Source: Dyadobacter fermentans (GTDB taxonomy: Bacteria > Bacteroidota > Bacteroidia > Cytophagales > Spirosomataceae). From it: a stretch of DNA of 64,000 nucleotides. Of this stretch, positions 49,673 through 59,643 are shown piece by piece. Each line of letters starts with the position of its first letter. Position 1 is the stretch's first letter. The DNA is taken from assembly GCF_019924045.1 (NCBI RefSeq), contig NZ_JAHXBN010000022.1, positions 248,001-312,000 on the forward strand, given 5' to 3'. Made by a program: the position numbers and the translations under genes. Under the pieces are notes generated by a model. The model was not told where the DNA came from and searched no databases. It saw only the letters and a program-made list of their open reading frames with translations.

Positions 49673-51031
49673 ATGAACCTTTTCAAATCGATTTCTCAGA
49701 TACGCGATCTCCTCAAGTCCATCGATATCGATGCCGTTGCGAAGCTCTCACGCAAAGTGGACCTTAACCAGTTAATGGGTGCAGTCTCCAAAATGAGTGA
49801 AGAGGACCTGGGCAAAATGCTGAAATTCATGCAAGCCGGTGCGAGCAAAAGGAAAGAGCCGCCCGTCGTGAATGGTGATTTTTATGAGCTCAGCGCTACG
49901 CTCAATCCCGAGGAACGTGAAATCCAGCTCAAAGTGCGGGAATTTATGGAAACGGAAATCCGGCCGATTGCTAACTATTATTGGAACAATGCGCAGTTTC
50001 CCATGCACGTCATACCGCTGATGGCCAAGCTGAATATCTGCGGCCTTACTTACCACGGTTATGGCTGTGCCGGACGGTCGGCGTTGCTGGAAGGGTTTAT
50101 CGCGATGGAAATGGCCCGCGTCGATTCATCGATTTCGACATTCTTCGGCGTGCATAGTGGCCTGGCAATGGGCTCGATTTACCTTTGCGGCTCGGAGGAA
50201 CAGAAACAGCAATGGCTGCCCGTCATGCAGCGCATGGAGCTGATCGGCGCTTTCGGACTTACCGAGCCTGAGGTAGGTTCCGGTGCCGCTGGCGGGCTCA
50301 CCACCACCTGCAAGCGGGAAGGCGATGAATGGGTCATTAATGGGCAAAAGAAGTGGATCGGTAATGCCACTTTCTCGGACATTACGATTATCTGGGCGCG
50401 TAATGTGGACGATAACCAGGTGAAAGGATTTATCGTTCGCAAAGAAAATCCCGGTTTTAAAACCGAGAAAATGGAGGACAAAATGGCCCTGCGTACCGTG
50501 CAGAATGCATTGATTACTTTGACTGACTGCCGTGTGCCGGAATCAGATCGCCTTCAAAATGCGAACTCATTCAAAGACACTGCCAATGTCCTGCGTATGA
50601 CGCGCGCAGGAGTAGCGTGGCAGGCAGTTGGCTGCGGACGCGGCGCGTACGAGCTGGCATTGAAATACACCATGGAAAGAAAGCAGTTCGGGCGGCCGAT
50701 AGCCGGTTTTCAGTTGGTACAAGACCTCCTGGTAACGATGCTCGGCGACCTGACGGCCATGCAGACGATGGTTTACAGGTTGTCCCAATTGCAGGACACG
50801 GGCAATCTCGCCGACGAGCACGCGTCGCTCGCGAAGGTATTCTGCACGTTGCGCATGCGATCCATCGTGGACCATGCGCGCGAGCTGTTCGGGGGCAACG
50901 GCATATTGCTCGAATACGACATTGCCCGGTTCGTGGCCGATGCCGAAGCCATTTATTCTTACGAAGGCACGAAAGAAATCAACTCGCTGATCGTCGGCAG
51001 GGCAATTACAGGGGAGAGTGCGTTTGTATAG
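49673..51031 (+). CDS. Acyl-CoA dehydrogenase, glutaryl-CoA-dehydrogenase-like
   Basis: ATG at 49673 (MNLFKSISQIRDLLKS) gives 452 residues; a longer upstream reading is not credible. After an unusual 75-residue N-terminal helical region with no homologous counterpart known to me comes the ACAD fold: FGLTEPEVGSGAAGGLTTT, NGQKKWIGNATF, RTVQNALITLTDCRVPE, and near the end the catalytic Glu in YSYEGTKEINSLIVGRAITG, the signature of glutaryl-CoA dehydrogenases. It uses FAD and may act in lysine/tryptophan breakdown or general acyl-CoA oxidation. Confidence 0.88.
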   Translation: MNLFKSISQIRDLLKSIDIDAVAKLSRKVDLNQLMGAVSKMSEEDLGKMLKFMQAGASKRKEPPVVNGDFYELSATLNPEEREIQLKVREFMETEIRPIANYYWNNAQFPMHVIPLMAKLNICGLTYHGYGCAGRSALLEGFIAMEMARVDSSISTFFGVHSGLAMGSIYLCGSEEQKQQWLPVMQRMELIGAFGLTEPEVGSGAAGGLTTTCKREGDEWVINGQKKWIGNATFSDITIIWARNVDDNQVKGFIVRKENPGFKTEKMEDKMALRTVQNALITLTDCRVPESDRLQNANSFKDTANVLRMTRAGVAWQAVGCGRGAYELALKYTMERKQFGRPIAGFQLVQDLLVTMLGDLTAMQTMVYRLSQLQDTGNLADEHASLAKVFCTLRMRSIVDHARELFGGNGILLEYDIARFVADAEAIYSYEGTKEINSLIVGRAITGESAFV

Positions 51032-51054
51032 TGTGAAAACAGGTACATGGGCCA

Positions 51055-52464
51055 CTATAATGTGCCTGTTTTCATTTTGTTAAGGCGTATTTCAAAGGAT
51101 TCGTAGGCCATACCGGAAACCTTCTGCGCTTCTACCGCTTTGGTTTGCCATTCGATGGCGTCCTCTTTTCGGCCTAGTTTATAAAGTATGTGTGCATAGG
51201 TATCAATAAAATTCGGATCGCCCAGCCGATATGGGTTGGCAGCATTTGATCTTTTGGCATTGGATAAGTCCATTGATTTTTTGGACCAGGTCAATGCCTT
51301 TTCAAGCAATTCCTTATCACGCGTCAGCTCATAGAAATGATAGGCATGTTCATTGAGTTCCAGATAAACGAACTGGGATGGTGGTGCTATGGCCATGGAC
51401 ATTACCGTTATGTCACGTTCCCGTTTGCCGCGTTTAGACATAAAAAAGGTTTGCTGCGCTTTAAAGGCAGCATCGTCCATAGCATTAAGGGAATCGACAG
51501 TTAACGGCATGTATTTGCTTTCGATCAGCTTTGCAGCGTTTTCAAAATACCGCCGCGTATCACCGATCCGATAGTAGTATTTGACCATCCATTTGGCCGA
51601 ATCGATTTCACCTTGAGACCGGTTTTTTCCCTGAGCTTCCCTGGCAAATTCAGCGATTTGCGAGGCCATTTTATCGTCCCGCTTATGCACCGCTATACGG
51701 AATGAATTTTGAATGATTCCATCATTTATTGCCTTGCGGTCATTGGGTTTGGCTGAATTGAATATACTGTCGGTTATCGATTTTGGTGTTTTGCTTTTGA
51801 TCGTCTGATAGGCCAGGCTATTTACTGCGGGGAAAAATTCAAATATCCCTTTGACAATCTGAAAATTGCCAAGCGAATCGGGACTGAGTGAGGCAACATA
51901 TTCGTCGAGAAGGTCATCGATTGCCATAGACGATTCCTGTTTCTTAACCATATATTCCCTCATGAAAGCGGATGTACGCACACCTGCTTTGTATTCTCTT
52001 TCGTAGTCGGGCAATTGCTTTTTCCCTTTGCGATCGAGTGCGAGTTCCGCACCGTTTAAATAAGTATAGGAATCGCCGGTAGAGCCATTGTTTACATGCA
52101 GGATATTTCCCTCGGAATCTACATAAAGCGACATCAGCGAACTCATTATCCGGAACTTCTGTGCCAGATTTTGACCGTTAAAGGTGCCTACATTGCAGCG
52201 AATGGAAATGAATTCTTCGTCGAAGGTCTTTTTAAGGATCGGGCTGCTAAAACCCATGGAAGCTACCTCGTTACACTGGACGCATTCACTGTTTTCGAAA
52301 TGGATAAAAATAAGCTTATCCTGTTCTTTCGCTTGCTTGGAGAGTTGTCGCCAGGGTGTATTGGTATCGATGAAAGTAATTTGAGCGCGACATTGAAAAG
52401 AGATTATCAGCGCAAATGCCAGTATAATTTGTCTCATTGACAACCGGATTGAAGTGTTTTTCAA
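51055..52464 (-). CDS. Secreted thioredoxin-fold protein with C-terminal helical (TPR-like) region
   Basis: The 469-residue protein has a signal peptide (to about residue 28), then a thioredoxin-like domain with CVQC (about residue 57-60) in FENSECVQCNEVASMGF. The remaining 350 residues are helical; the C-terminal part has repeats such as ALTWSKKSMDLSNAKR and ILYKLGRKEDAIEWQTKAVE that look like TPR units. Similar proteins in Bacteroidota act as periplasmic disulfide or redox factors. Exact partner unknown. Confidence 0.8.
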   Translation of the reverse strand: MKNTSIRLSMRQIILAFALIISFQCRAQITFIDTNTPWRQLSKQAKEQDKLIFIHFENSECVQCNEVASMGFSSPILKKTFDEEFISIRCNVGTFNGQNLAQKFRIMSSLMSLYVDSEGNILHVNNGSTGDSYTYLNGAELALDRKGKKQLPDYEREYKAGVRTSAFMREYMVKKQESSMAIDDLLDEYVASLSPDSLGNFQIVKGIFEFFPAVNSLAYQTIKSKTPKSITDSIFNSAKPNDRKAINDGIIQNSFRIAVHKRDDKMASQIAEFAREAQGKNRSQGEIDSAKWMVKYYYRIGDTRRYFENAAKLIESKYMPLTVDSLNAMDDAAFKAQQTFFMSKRGKRERDITVMSMAIAPPSQFVYLELNEHAYHFYELTRDKELLEKALTWSKKSMDLSNAKRSNAANPYRLGDPNFIDTYAHILYKLGRKEDAIEWQTKAVEAQKVSGMAYESFEIRLNKMKTGTL

Positions 52465-52602
52465 ATGTAATTTAAATTTTGTAACCGAATGTTAAAATAA
52501 TATAAACCTCGCGTCAAGGCAAAAGAGCATGCCTGACTATTTACAACCGTTTTGATAAATACAGTGTCTCGTTTTCAAATCACCTACACCTGTTCCCGAC
52601 CC

Positions 52603-52968
52603 ATGAAAAAACTTCTCCTTTCTCTTTTTCTGGTATTTGCATTTTCCTGCAAAGAAAAAACGGTCTCGTCGACGCTCGAAGTCTGCGGTGTAAAAGATCC
52701 CGTTCGCAATCTTCCATGGCTGAAAGCGAAGATCGATTCGTTGAAGACGGAAAAACAGGATCATATGCTCACGGTGACGGTCGGGGAGTACAAAGGCGAA
52801 ATCATTTTTGATTACACCATACTTTATATGTCTTGCAACATTTGCACGGTGTTTCGCTGCGACGGCACCCGCGTCGACCTTTCGAAACTGACACAAGAAG
52901 AAATGCAGGAATTTACGAAAACGGTCCGGGGAGATAGGCGGGGTCCTGTAATCTGGCCGCAGAAGTAG
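52603..52968 (+). CDS. Small lipoprotein
   Basis: ATG at 52603 yields MKKLLLSLFLVFAFSCKEK with lipobox AFSC, then a 100-residue domain with three further Cys (CGVKDP, MSCNICTVF). The signal peptide and lysine-rich start recall the phage lipoprotein at 26217, but the mature parts do not match. Function unknown. Confidence 0.75.
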   Translation: MKKLLLSLFLVFAFSCKEKTVSSTLEVCGVKDPVRNLPWLKAKIDSLKTEKQDHMLTVTVGEYKGEIIFDYTILYMSCNICTVFRCDGTRVDLSKLTQEEMQEFTKTVRGDRRGPVIWPQK

Positions 52969-53034
52969 CCCGCATTCTTGCCTTTCCGCAGCGCCGGGTG
53001 TAATTTGTGCCGCTCAACTCAACCCGTTACCAAA

Positions 53035-53481
53035 GTGCGCCAACCCATTACCATCCGCCGCGCATCCGCTGCCGACCGTGAGATCCTTTATCATATGATA
53101 TGCAGCCTCGAAAATACGATTCTCGACCGGCCGGGATTCGACGCAGCTTTTGATCGCAACGTGGCAAACCCGAATATCAGTTACTTCCTCGCCGAACTGG
53201 ATGGGAAGCCCATTGGAATCGTTAGCTGCCACATTCAGCCGCTTTTGCATCACGCTGCGCTGGTGTCGGAGATCCAGGAGATGTATGTTGAACCGGAATA
53301 TCGCTCGCAACAGGTGGGGAAAGCATTGATGGAGCACGTCACAGCATTTGCAAAAGGAGAGGGGGCCATTCAAATGGAAGTCACTTCACGCGCCACGCGG
53401 GAGCAGGCGCACAGGTTCTACCAGCGCGAGGGGTTCGAAAAGTCGCATGTAAAGCTGGTCAGATATTTCAAAAACGAGTAA
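53035..53481 (+). CDS. GNAT-family N-acetyltransferase
   Basis: A GTG at 53035 (VRQPITIRRASAADREI) places the start at the first beta strand; a TTG at 52978 is an alternative. The GNAT fold is clear: LAELDGKPIGIVSCHI, EIQEMYVEPEYRSQQVGKALM (acetyl-CoA loop Q-x-V-G-K-A) and HRFYQREGFEKSHVKL. The substrate is not known. It ends in a strong terminator. Confidence 0.88.
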   Translation: MRQPITIRRASAADREILYHMICSLENTILDRPGFDAAFDRNVANPNISYFLAELDGKPIGIVSCHIQPLLHHAALVSEIQEMYVEPEYRSQQVGKALMEHVTAFAKGEGAIQMEVTSRATREQAHRFYQREGFEKSHVKLVRYFKNE

Positions 53482-53514
53482 AAAAAGCACCGGGCCAACG
53501 TCCCGGTGCTTTTT
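53481..53514 (+). terminator. Bidirectional rho-independent terminator
   Basis: GCACCGGG at 53487-53494 pairs with CCCGGTGC at 53502-53509; A6 precedes and T5 follows, so it can end both the GNAT transcript and the opposing 53552 gene. Confidence 0.9.
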
Positions 53515-53551
53515 GCATTACCCTAAACCTTCAACTATAACCTTTAAAATC

Positions 53552-53944
53552 TTAGTATCTGTCTCTGTGACGACCATCGCGGGACCAACGGTCGCGGTCG
53601 CGGCTCAGGCGGCGGGTATCCGACATCAGCTCGTGCAGGTCGTTGCGGAGAATTCTTTCCTCACGGTTCGACAAGCGACCGTGGCGGGCAAAGTGGCGTT
53701 CCTTGTCTTCGATATTCTCGTAGCGGTTCATGAGCATGTTCGCCTCACGGGAAGTGAGGGTACCCCATTGCACACCGTTGGCTATATTTTGTCGTGCTTC
53801 TCTTTGAAGTCTGTTGATGTCAGACATTCTTTCACGGCTGTAACCGTCGCGGTAGCCGTCACGATCGTAACGGGGACCATATTGGGCGGAAGCATTGGTG
53901 AATCCTAATGCGAGAACCACTGCGGCAAAAAGTATCTTTTTCAT
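53552..53944 (-). CDS. Secreted Arg/Asp-rich small protein
   Basis: The 130-residue protein has a Sec signal (MKKILFAAVVLALGFTNASA) and a mature part rich in Arg, Asp and Tyr, including YGPRYDRDGYRDGYSRERM and repeated DRDRW. A helical central segment resembles DUF-type periplasmic helices (NRLQREARQNIANG). It may bind acidic or metal ligands; function unknown. Confidence 0.75.
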   Translation of the reverse strand: MKKILFAAVVLALGFTNASAQYGPRYDRDGYRDGYSRERMSDINRLQREARQNIANGVQWGTLTSREANMLMNRYENIEDKERHFARHGRLSNREERILRNDLHELMSDTRRLSRDRDRWSRDGRHRDRY

Positions 53945-54062
53945 AACCCAAAAGTTTTAATGTTTGTGGGTTAGAGGGCTACCGGCCGCAGAGGTTTAAA
54001 AGGGGATTGTTAACGATTGTTAAGCCAATATAAGGCCTTGAATGCCAGTAGCAGTTGGAAGA

Positions 54063-54818
54063 TCAAGATCTCACAGCAACCGATTCGGGCTGGATTACCT
54101 TCCTGATTTCTTCCTGGGTCTGCGCCAGTACTTCTTCCACTTTCCTTCCGGCGGGTTCGATGCCGGGGAGTACCGTGAAACTTAATCTGCAGAATGATTT
54201 CAGGGGGAAAATGCCCTTTGGATTCATTGCGCCTGTGCCATCGATCGCAACCGGAACAATGAGCGCGTCCGGAGCGCGTTTGAGCAAAGTCGCTACCCCG
54301 CCCGACTGGAACTGTTTCATGTCGCCGCTGGCAGTTCGGGTTCCTTCGGGGAAAATAATCGCCGAAGCCTTTTCATCATGGATCAGCTTGCCGAGGCGCG
54401 CGATTTCGGTAATGGCTTGCTTGCCGTCTTTGCGATTGATCAGCGCCGCGCCGCTCTTCCGCAGGTTATAGGAAATGCTCGGAACGCCTTTTGCGAGCTC
54501 TATTTTGGAAACGAACCGCGGGCTGTATTTCCGCATGTACCAATAAATGGGGGAGATGTCGTAGCTGCTCTGGTGGTTGGCTACGAATATAAGCGGCCGG
54601 TCGTTGGGCAGCTGGGCAAGGTTTTTGAGCTTAATACTCGCACCGGTCAGATAGAGGCCGAATGTGAGGGAAAAATTAAGCCAGTCGACCGACACTTTGT
54701 GCGCCTTTTTGCCGAAGACGTTGAATGCGATGACCTGTATAACGTGGAAAACTAATAGGGTAATGCCGAAATGGATCAGGTAGAGGGCACTCAGAACGTA
54801 ATCGAGGATTTTTTTCAT
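54063..54818 (-). CDS. plsC: 1-acyl-sn-glycerol-3-phosphate acyltransferase (PlsC)
   Basis: The 251-residue protein has the four acyltransferase motifs: NHQSSYD (block I, HX4D), a following GVPSI segment (block II, weak), FPEGTR (block III, about residue 155) and VPVAIDGT (block IV). An N-terminal hydrophobic segment anchors it in the inner membrane. It makes phosphatidic acid from lysophosphatidic acid. The acyl-ACP desaturase lies next to it in divergent orientation, so both act on membrane lipid composition. Confidence 0.93.
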   Translation of the reverse strand: MKKILDYVLSALYLIHFGITLLVFHVIQVIAFNVFGKKAHKVSVDWLNFSLTFGLYLTGASIKLKNLAQLPNDRPLIFVANHQSSYDISPIYWYMRKYSPRFVSKIELAKGVPSISYNLRKSGAALINRKDGKQAITEIARLGKLIHDEKASAIIFPEGTRTASGDMKQFQSGGVATLLKRAPDALIVPVAIDGTGAMNPKGIFPLKSFCRLSFTVLPGIEPAGRKVEEVLAQTQEEIRKVIQPESVAVRS

Positions 54819-54959
54819 TCTTATTTTTTTTGCAAAAATAGTCTAAATCTGTTTTGGTTACTCCAAATTCTAAAACGCGAAATGACAATTGTCATTCAAA
54901 ACTTACGTATAATTCACGTTATTTGTAAAATAGTCAATAGTGTTTAAATCGAAATACCA

Positions 54960-55949
54960 ATGGATATTACGCTTTCAGCTGAAAGGCTTGAAGTAATGAA
55001 ACATATAGGCAAAGACCTCGACGGGCTGATTGGAGAATACCTGAAACCGATCGAGGAAAACTGGCAACCAGCTGATTTTCTGCCCGATGCTACCCGGGAG
55101 AATTTTTTGCATGAAGTGAAGCTTTTGCAGGAAAGCTGCCGTGATTTGCCTTATGACTACATTGCCGTGCTGATCGGGGACACGATTACGGAAGAGGCGC
55201 TGCCTACTTACGAATCCTGGCTGGTGGATGTGATCGGTGTCAACCAGGTCGACGAGCCGGAATCCGGCTGGGTGAAGTGGGTGCGTGCCTGGACGGCCGA
55301 AGAAAACCGCCACGGCGACTTGCTCAACAAGTACCTCTACCTCTCGGGCCGTGTGAATATGCGTGCGATGGAGGTTTCCACACAGTATCTCATCGCCGAT
55401 GGTTTCGATATCGGCACCGACCGTGACCCTTACCGGAACTTCATTTATACTTCATTCCAGGAGCTGGCGACTAACGTTTCGCACCGTCGCACGGCTACGC
55501 TCGCGAAGAAATTCGGGAATCCGCATTTATCGAAAATATGTGGTGTGATCGCTTCCGACGAAATGCGGCATGCGAAGGCTTACAAGACGTTCGTAACCCG
55601 GATCCTGGAAGTCGACCCATCGGAGCTGATGCTGGCTTTGGAAGATATGATGAGGAAGAAGATCGTGATGCCGGCGCATTTTATGCGGGAAACCGGTGTG
55701 AAAATGGGCGAGACTTTCTCCCACTTCTCCGACGCCGCACAACGCCTGGGCGTATATACGACGCTGGACTACATCGATATTCTGGAAGACTTATTGAAAG
55801 AATGGAATATCGGCTCCGTGCGCGACATGAACGAGAAAGCAGAAAAAGCGAGAGACTATCTGATGGCCCTCCCCGCGCGACTCAGAAGAATAGCAGACCG
55901 TACCCGCATTCCGGATCTCGCATATGAGTTTAGCTGGATAAGCCGGTGA
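54960..55949 (+). CDS. Acyl-[acyl-carrier-protein] desaturase (ferritin-like)
   Basis: The 329-residue protein has the di-iron motifs of soluble acyl-ACP desaturases: EENRHGDLLNKYL (about residue 120) and DEMRHAKAYKTF (about residue 205), with further helices carrying the remaining Glu ligands. Chain length matches plant-type stearoyl-ACP desaturases of bacteria. It inserts a double bond into fatty acids before they enter lipids; PlsC is the neighbour. Confidence 0.93.
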   Translation: MDITLSAERLEVMKHIGKDLDGLIGEYLKPIEENWQPADFLPDATRENFLHEVKLLQESCRDLPYDYIAVLIGDTITEEALPTYESWLVDVIGVNQVDEPESGWVKWVRAWTAEENRHGDLLNKYLYLSGRVNMRAMEVSTQYLIADGFDIGTDRDPYRNFIYTSFQELATNVSHRRTATLAKKFGNPHLSKICGVIASDEMRHAKAYKTFVTRILEVDPSELMLALEDMMRKKIVMPAHFMRETGVKMGETFSHFSDAAQRLGVYTTLDYIDILEDLLKEWNIGSVRDMNEKAEKARDYLMALPARLRRIADRTRIPDLAYEFSWISR

Positions 55950-55957
55950 AGAAACAG

Positions 55958-56026
55958 AATGGTCTATGGTCCATGGTCTGTGGTCGGTTTACGAACGCGA
56001 CCATGGACCGCAGACCATCGACCATT
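55958..56026. repeat. Intergenic inverted repeat with 7-base period
   Basis: One arm (55958-55986) contains GGTC every seven bases, and the opposite arm (55998-56026) has GACC at the same period, so the two can pair imperfectly around a short loop. It lies between the convergent ends of the desaturase and the type IX secreted protein genes, where it may act as a bidirectional terminator or be a dispersed repeat. Confidence 0.7.
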
Positions 56027-56037
56027 GCCTTACTTCA

Positions 56038-58029
56038 TTACTGCAACAACATTACCGCCCCCTTCTTACTGATGATCTTCCCTTTGGTTGATACTCCTTC
56101 GATTTCCCACACGTAGTTACCCGAAACGGCTGTGCTGCCGTTGAAAGAGCCATCCCAGCCGGTGTTGAGCTGGTTGGTGAAAAAAACTACTTGCCCCCAG
56201 CGATTGAAAATGCGGAAGTAGCGGATCGATTCGATATCGTTCACGACCGGTACCAATACTTCGTTCTTGCCGTCGCGATTGGGCGAGAATGCGGTGGGAA
56301 TTATAATGCTCTCCTGGCGGGTAATGGACAGGTTCACCTGGCCGGTGCCTTTGCAGCCCGTCTCCGATACAACATCTACCGTATAAGACTGATTTTCCCG
56401 CAAAACTGCCACCGGGCTCTGAATATTAGCGTTGTTCAGCCCGATTGCCGGCGTCCAGAGAAACGTGGCCGCTGCGTAATTGCGAATCTGGGGCGAAGTA
56501 GCATTGAGCTGGAAAGGGACATTATATTCGATCAGGGCGTCGGGCGTTACATTCACTTCGATTTTCGGGGATACCGTGACGCGCACGGTATCCGTTTGGG
56601 TACAAAAGCCCTTCGTGGCAGTAATAACATATTCCGTAGTGGTTTCGGGACTAGCCACCGGCTCCAACATGCTGGCATTATCCAGTCCGTTTTGCGGCAG
56701 CCATGAAAACGCCTGGCCATTGCTGGTAGTAGCGAGTGCGACAGATTGCCCTGTGCAAAGGGTAGTGTCCGGCATGGTACTGACGATAATATCGCTGGTA
56801 AACGTCACATTAGCATCCTGCGCGGTGGTGCAGCCGTTGTAGTCTTTGACAAACACCCTGTAATGCCCTGCCGGCACCTGAAATGTGTTGGACGCGAGGT
56901 AATTAACGGAGTCGATAGAGTATTGGTAAGGCGAAGTGCCGTCCGCTGCTGTAAGCGTGATCGTACCATCGGTGCCGGTATCGCAGCTGCCCGATGCCAC
57001 TTCGGCTGTGAGCTTCGGCCTTCCGATGACAATCTGCTTGCCGTTTTCGAGGGTGTTGCCGCATGCCTGGCTGGTGACGGCAAGTGTAACATATTTTGGA
57101 CCACCGGTTGACCATTTTAATACGTAGGGGCCCATTCCGGAGCCGGAGATAACCTGAGCACCGTCCCAGCCCCATTTGAAATCATAGCCGGTGCCGGGTG
57201 CCGGAATAGGGCCGGTGTATTTTACCTCAACGTTTTTTGAAGGGTCACAATCCGGGCTGGCAATGATGGAAAAATCCGCATACGGGTTAATGTTGGCCTC
57301 AAAGCAGATTTCCGCAGCGGATTTATTCACAGCTGCCTGCGGAAAATACTCACGCCGAAAAGACAAGTAAGCGATATTCGCTTCGCCGGATTCACAGGAA
57401 ACTACGTTATCATCCCGAAAAACATAAATCGGTACCCCGGCTTTACCGACGTAGTTTTTGTTGGCGTCGATGAAGCTCGTAAAAAGGTTGTTGCCAACAT
57501 AAATATCCATTCTTCCGGTAGCACCATCGCGCGTGAAAGTCAGCAGGTAGTAAGTGGCCGAATCAAAATAAGGGCATTCTCCGATAACACCGTTTGGAGT
57601 TAATTCCAGGCAATGGCTGTTATTTCCCGGAGTAGTTTTGAAATAAATACCTTGATCGCGGGTGCCATTCGAAAAATCGATGATCCTGGCCCTGGTTTGG
57701 CCCCAGTCGGTCACTTTCAGGTAAAGCTGAATGGTGTAGGTTTCGGAGACGAGCCCGTCGGGATTGGGGTACATTAGGCCCCAATTCATATTAGTATGAT
57801 AGACAGCCCGCCGCTCGCCGCAAGGAAGGACTTCCGAAACAGACCTGCCTCCCGAACTCCCGGCATTGCATGAGCCGCCCGATTTTACCTGTACAAGGTC
57901 GGGCCCGCATTCCGGCTGTGCCACAGCGAATTCGTTTCTAAAACGATAGGTTTGTTTGCCGGTCTGCGCGTGAGCAAAAGGCAGGAAAGAGCAGAAAAAG
58001 AAGAGGATATATAAAGCGCTCGCCTTCAT
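56038..58029 (-). CDS. Type IX secreted surface protein with gliding-motility C-terminal domain
   Basis: The 663-residue protein has a Sec signal (ending AHAQ about residue 21). The N-terminal half looks like a LamG/concanavalin-type sandwich with three Cys pairs, then PKD-like segments (about residues 255-350), repeats with SVALATTSNGQAFSWLPQNG, and a type-B C-terminal sorting domain (about 575-663) with IIPTAFSPNRDGKNEVL, the CHU_C/gliding motility signature. It should be exported through T9SS and exposed at the surface. Function may be adhesion. Confidence 0.9.
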   Translation of the reverse strand: MKASALYILFFFCSFLPFAHAQTGKQTYRFRNEFAVAQPECGPDLVQVKSGGSCNAGSSGGRSVSEVLPCGERRAVYHTNMNWGLMYPNPDGLVSETYTIQLYLKVTDWGQTRARIIDFSNGTRDQGIYFKTTPGNNSHCLELTPNGVIGECPYFDSATYYLLTFTRDGATGRMDIYVGNNLFTSFIDANKNYVGKAGVPIYVFRDDNVVSCESGEANIAYLSFRREYFPQAAVNKSAAEICFEANINPYADFSIIASPDCDPSKNVEVKYTGPIPAPGTGYDFKWGWDGAQVISGSGMGPYVLKWSTGGPKYVTLAVTSQACGNTLENGKQIVIGRPKLTAEVASGSCDTGTDGTITLTAADGTSPYQYSIDSVNYLASNTFQVPAGHYRVFVKDYNGCTTAQDANVTFTSDIIVSTMPDTTLCTGQSVALATTSNGQAFSWLPQNGLDNASMLEPVASPETTTEYVITATKGFCTQTDTVRVTVSPKIEVNVTPDALIEYNVPFQLNATSPQIRNYAAATFLWTPAIGLNNANIQSPVAVLRENQSYTVDVVSETGCKGTGQVNLSITRQESIIIPTAFSPNRDGKNEVLVPVVNDIESIRYFRIFNRWGQVVFFTNQLNTGWDGSFNGSTAVSGNYVWEIEGVSTKGKIISKKGAVMLLQ

Positions 58030-58194
58030 ATCGTTGCCTGCATACCGAACGTGAGTAAAAATTGGGATTCAAAATTACGGTAAATACAACTAAAACGATG
58101 CCAGTTCGCTGCTTTTTTGATGGAGCGGCTAGAAAACGGACGGGGCCCGCAAATGCAGGCCCGGTCGAGTGAACAATATGTATGTGAGAGTATA

Positions 58195-59643
58195 TTATGG
58201 GATTGCTCTTACGTTTCCGCGGCGGATCATGAGATTGTCCTTCGTTTTGAGGTCATCATGAAGCATTTTTCGGAAGCTGTCGACGCTCTTCGTGGCTGCA
58301 AGGCGTTGTCCTTCCGGAGCCGGAATCCCTATAATGTCGAGTGCTTTGCGGAGCAGCGTTTCATTTTCATCACCAAATGGCAGGTAAGGCACGGTAGAGT
58401 CTTCTACTTCGTAATCCGGCGTCATACCATTCACTGTACCATAATCCGACTCGCCGTTGGCATTGGTAGTTTGCCCGAGCATGATATAGGCGCCCCATTT
58501 CCATCGCTCCTGGTCGTCGCTGACCAGCGAACCGAACAGGTTTTTGCCGGCAGTATGTTCGCCGATCTTGATCACGTTCATGTATGGTTTCAATCCATTT
58601 ATTACCAGTTCGCTGGCTGATGCCGTGCCATTGGATGTAAGCACAAACACGCGGTTCAATGTGCTGCCGATATTGTTCGCTTCGTTGAGGAACGAATAGT
58701 TGAGTGCATCGGCTCCCTGTGTTTTCTGCCAGTAAGCAGTGTATTTATCGTTCCATTGCTCCTTATAGAAAATTTTAGAGTTGGAAACACCGGTCCCGAT
58801 GAGCGATGCGAGCGTTTCTGCCGAACTGATATATCCCCCCGGATTGAACCGCAAGTCAAGTACCAGTTCATTGACGCCCTTACTTTTAAAATCCGCGAAT
58901 ACCTGGCGCAACTCATTGTCGTACTTCGATGCGTCGGTTTCGGTACCCGGTACGAATTGCGTGTAAACCAGATAACCGATTGTTTTGCCATAAGTGGGTT
59001 TTGAAATAACCGTGGAAAACAGAACGGGGTCTTCGCTTACCTCCGCCTTGGTCATGGTGATGGTCTGGCTGCTTGCCACAATATCGGAACCCGAGACTTC
59101 TCCCAGCGTGAAAGTAGCCGTTTCGTTGCTGCTGAGGAGTGACGTGTAGTTGCTGGAAGTAAGTTGTGTGCCATTCACTTTCATGAGAATATCTCCGCGT
59201 TTCAAGCCTGCCGCTTCTGCCGGGCTGCCTTTTACCACGTAGTTCAGGAAGGCGGCAATGTTGGACTTCCCATTATCGATGTAAGACAATGAATAGCTGA
59301 TGCCGAAAATTTTGCTGATGCCATTGAACTCGTCCTGCAAGGCATCAATATCGTCGGTAACCATCGAGAACCGGTCGACGGTTGTCCGTTGATAGACGAG
59401 TTTCTCAAAGTAATCGTGAGGATCAATGGTGTTATCGAGCGTGCTTTCGGCCGGGAGGTTTTTGTACCAGAAATATGCGTCGTCCATCACGTCGTAAAGC
59501 CAGCTGTTTATTTCGGGATAATCCGCCGCCGTGGTGGAATCGACTTTTGCGATGGCCGGATCGACATCCTTATCGTGACAACCCACCACCGCCAACGCAA
59601 ATATCAGGACATAGAGCAGATGTAATTGTTTGAAATTTAACAT
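58195..59643 (-). CDS. S41-family peptidase lipoprotein
   Basis: ATG at 59643 gives 482 residues with a lipobox-type AVVGC (Cys about residue 22). The protein has an N-terminal helical domain, a PDZ domain (about residues 120-200, KGSPAEAAGLKRGDILMKV), and the S41 tail protease core with LVLDLRFNPGGYISSAETLA, catalytic Ser in TSNGTASASELVING and Lys in GEHTAGKNLFGS. It should cleave extracytoplasmic proteins, possibly with roles in protein quality control. Two strong hairpins follow upstream at 59836-59950. Confidence 0.92.
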   Translation of the reverse strand: MLNFKQLHLLYVLIFALAVVGCHDKDVDPAIAKVDSTTAADYPEINSWLYDVMDDAYFWYKNLPAESTLDNTIDPHDYFEKLVYQRTTVDRFSMVTDDIDALQDEFNGISKIFGISYSLSYIDNGKSNIAAFLNYVVKGSPAEAAGLKRGDILMKVNGTQLTSSNYTSLLSSNETATFTLGEVSGSDIVASSQTITMTKAEVSEDPVLFSTVISKPTYGKTIGYLVYTQFVPGTETDASKYDNELRQVFADFKSKGVNELVLDLRFNPGGYISSAETLASLIGTGVSNSKIFYKEQWNDKYTAYWQKTQGADALNYSFLNEANNIGSTLNRVFVLTSNGTASASELVINGLKPYMNVIKIGEHTAGKNLFGSLVSDDQERWKWGAYIMLGQTTNANGESDYGTVNGMTPDYEVEDSTVPYLPFGDENETLLRKALDIIGIPAPEGQRLAATKSVDSFRKMLHDDLKTKDNLMIRRGNVRAIP

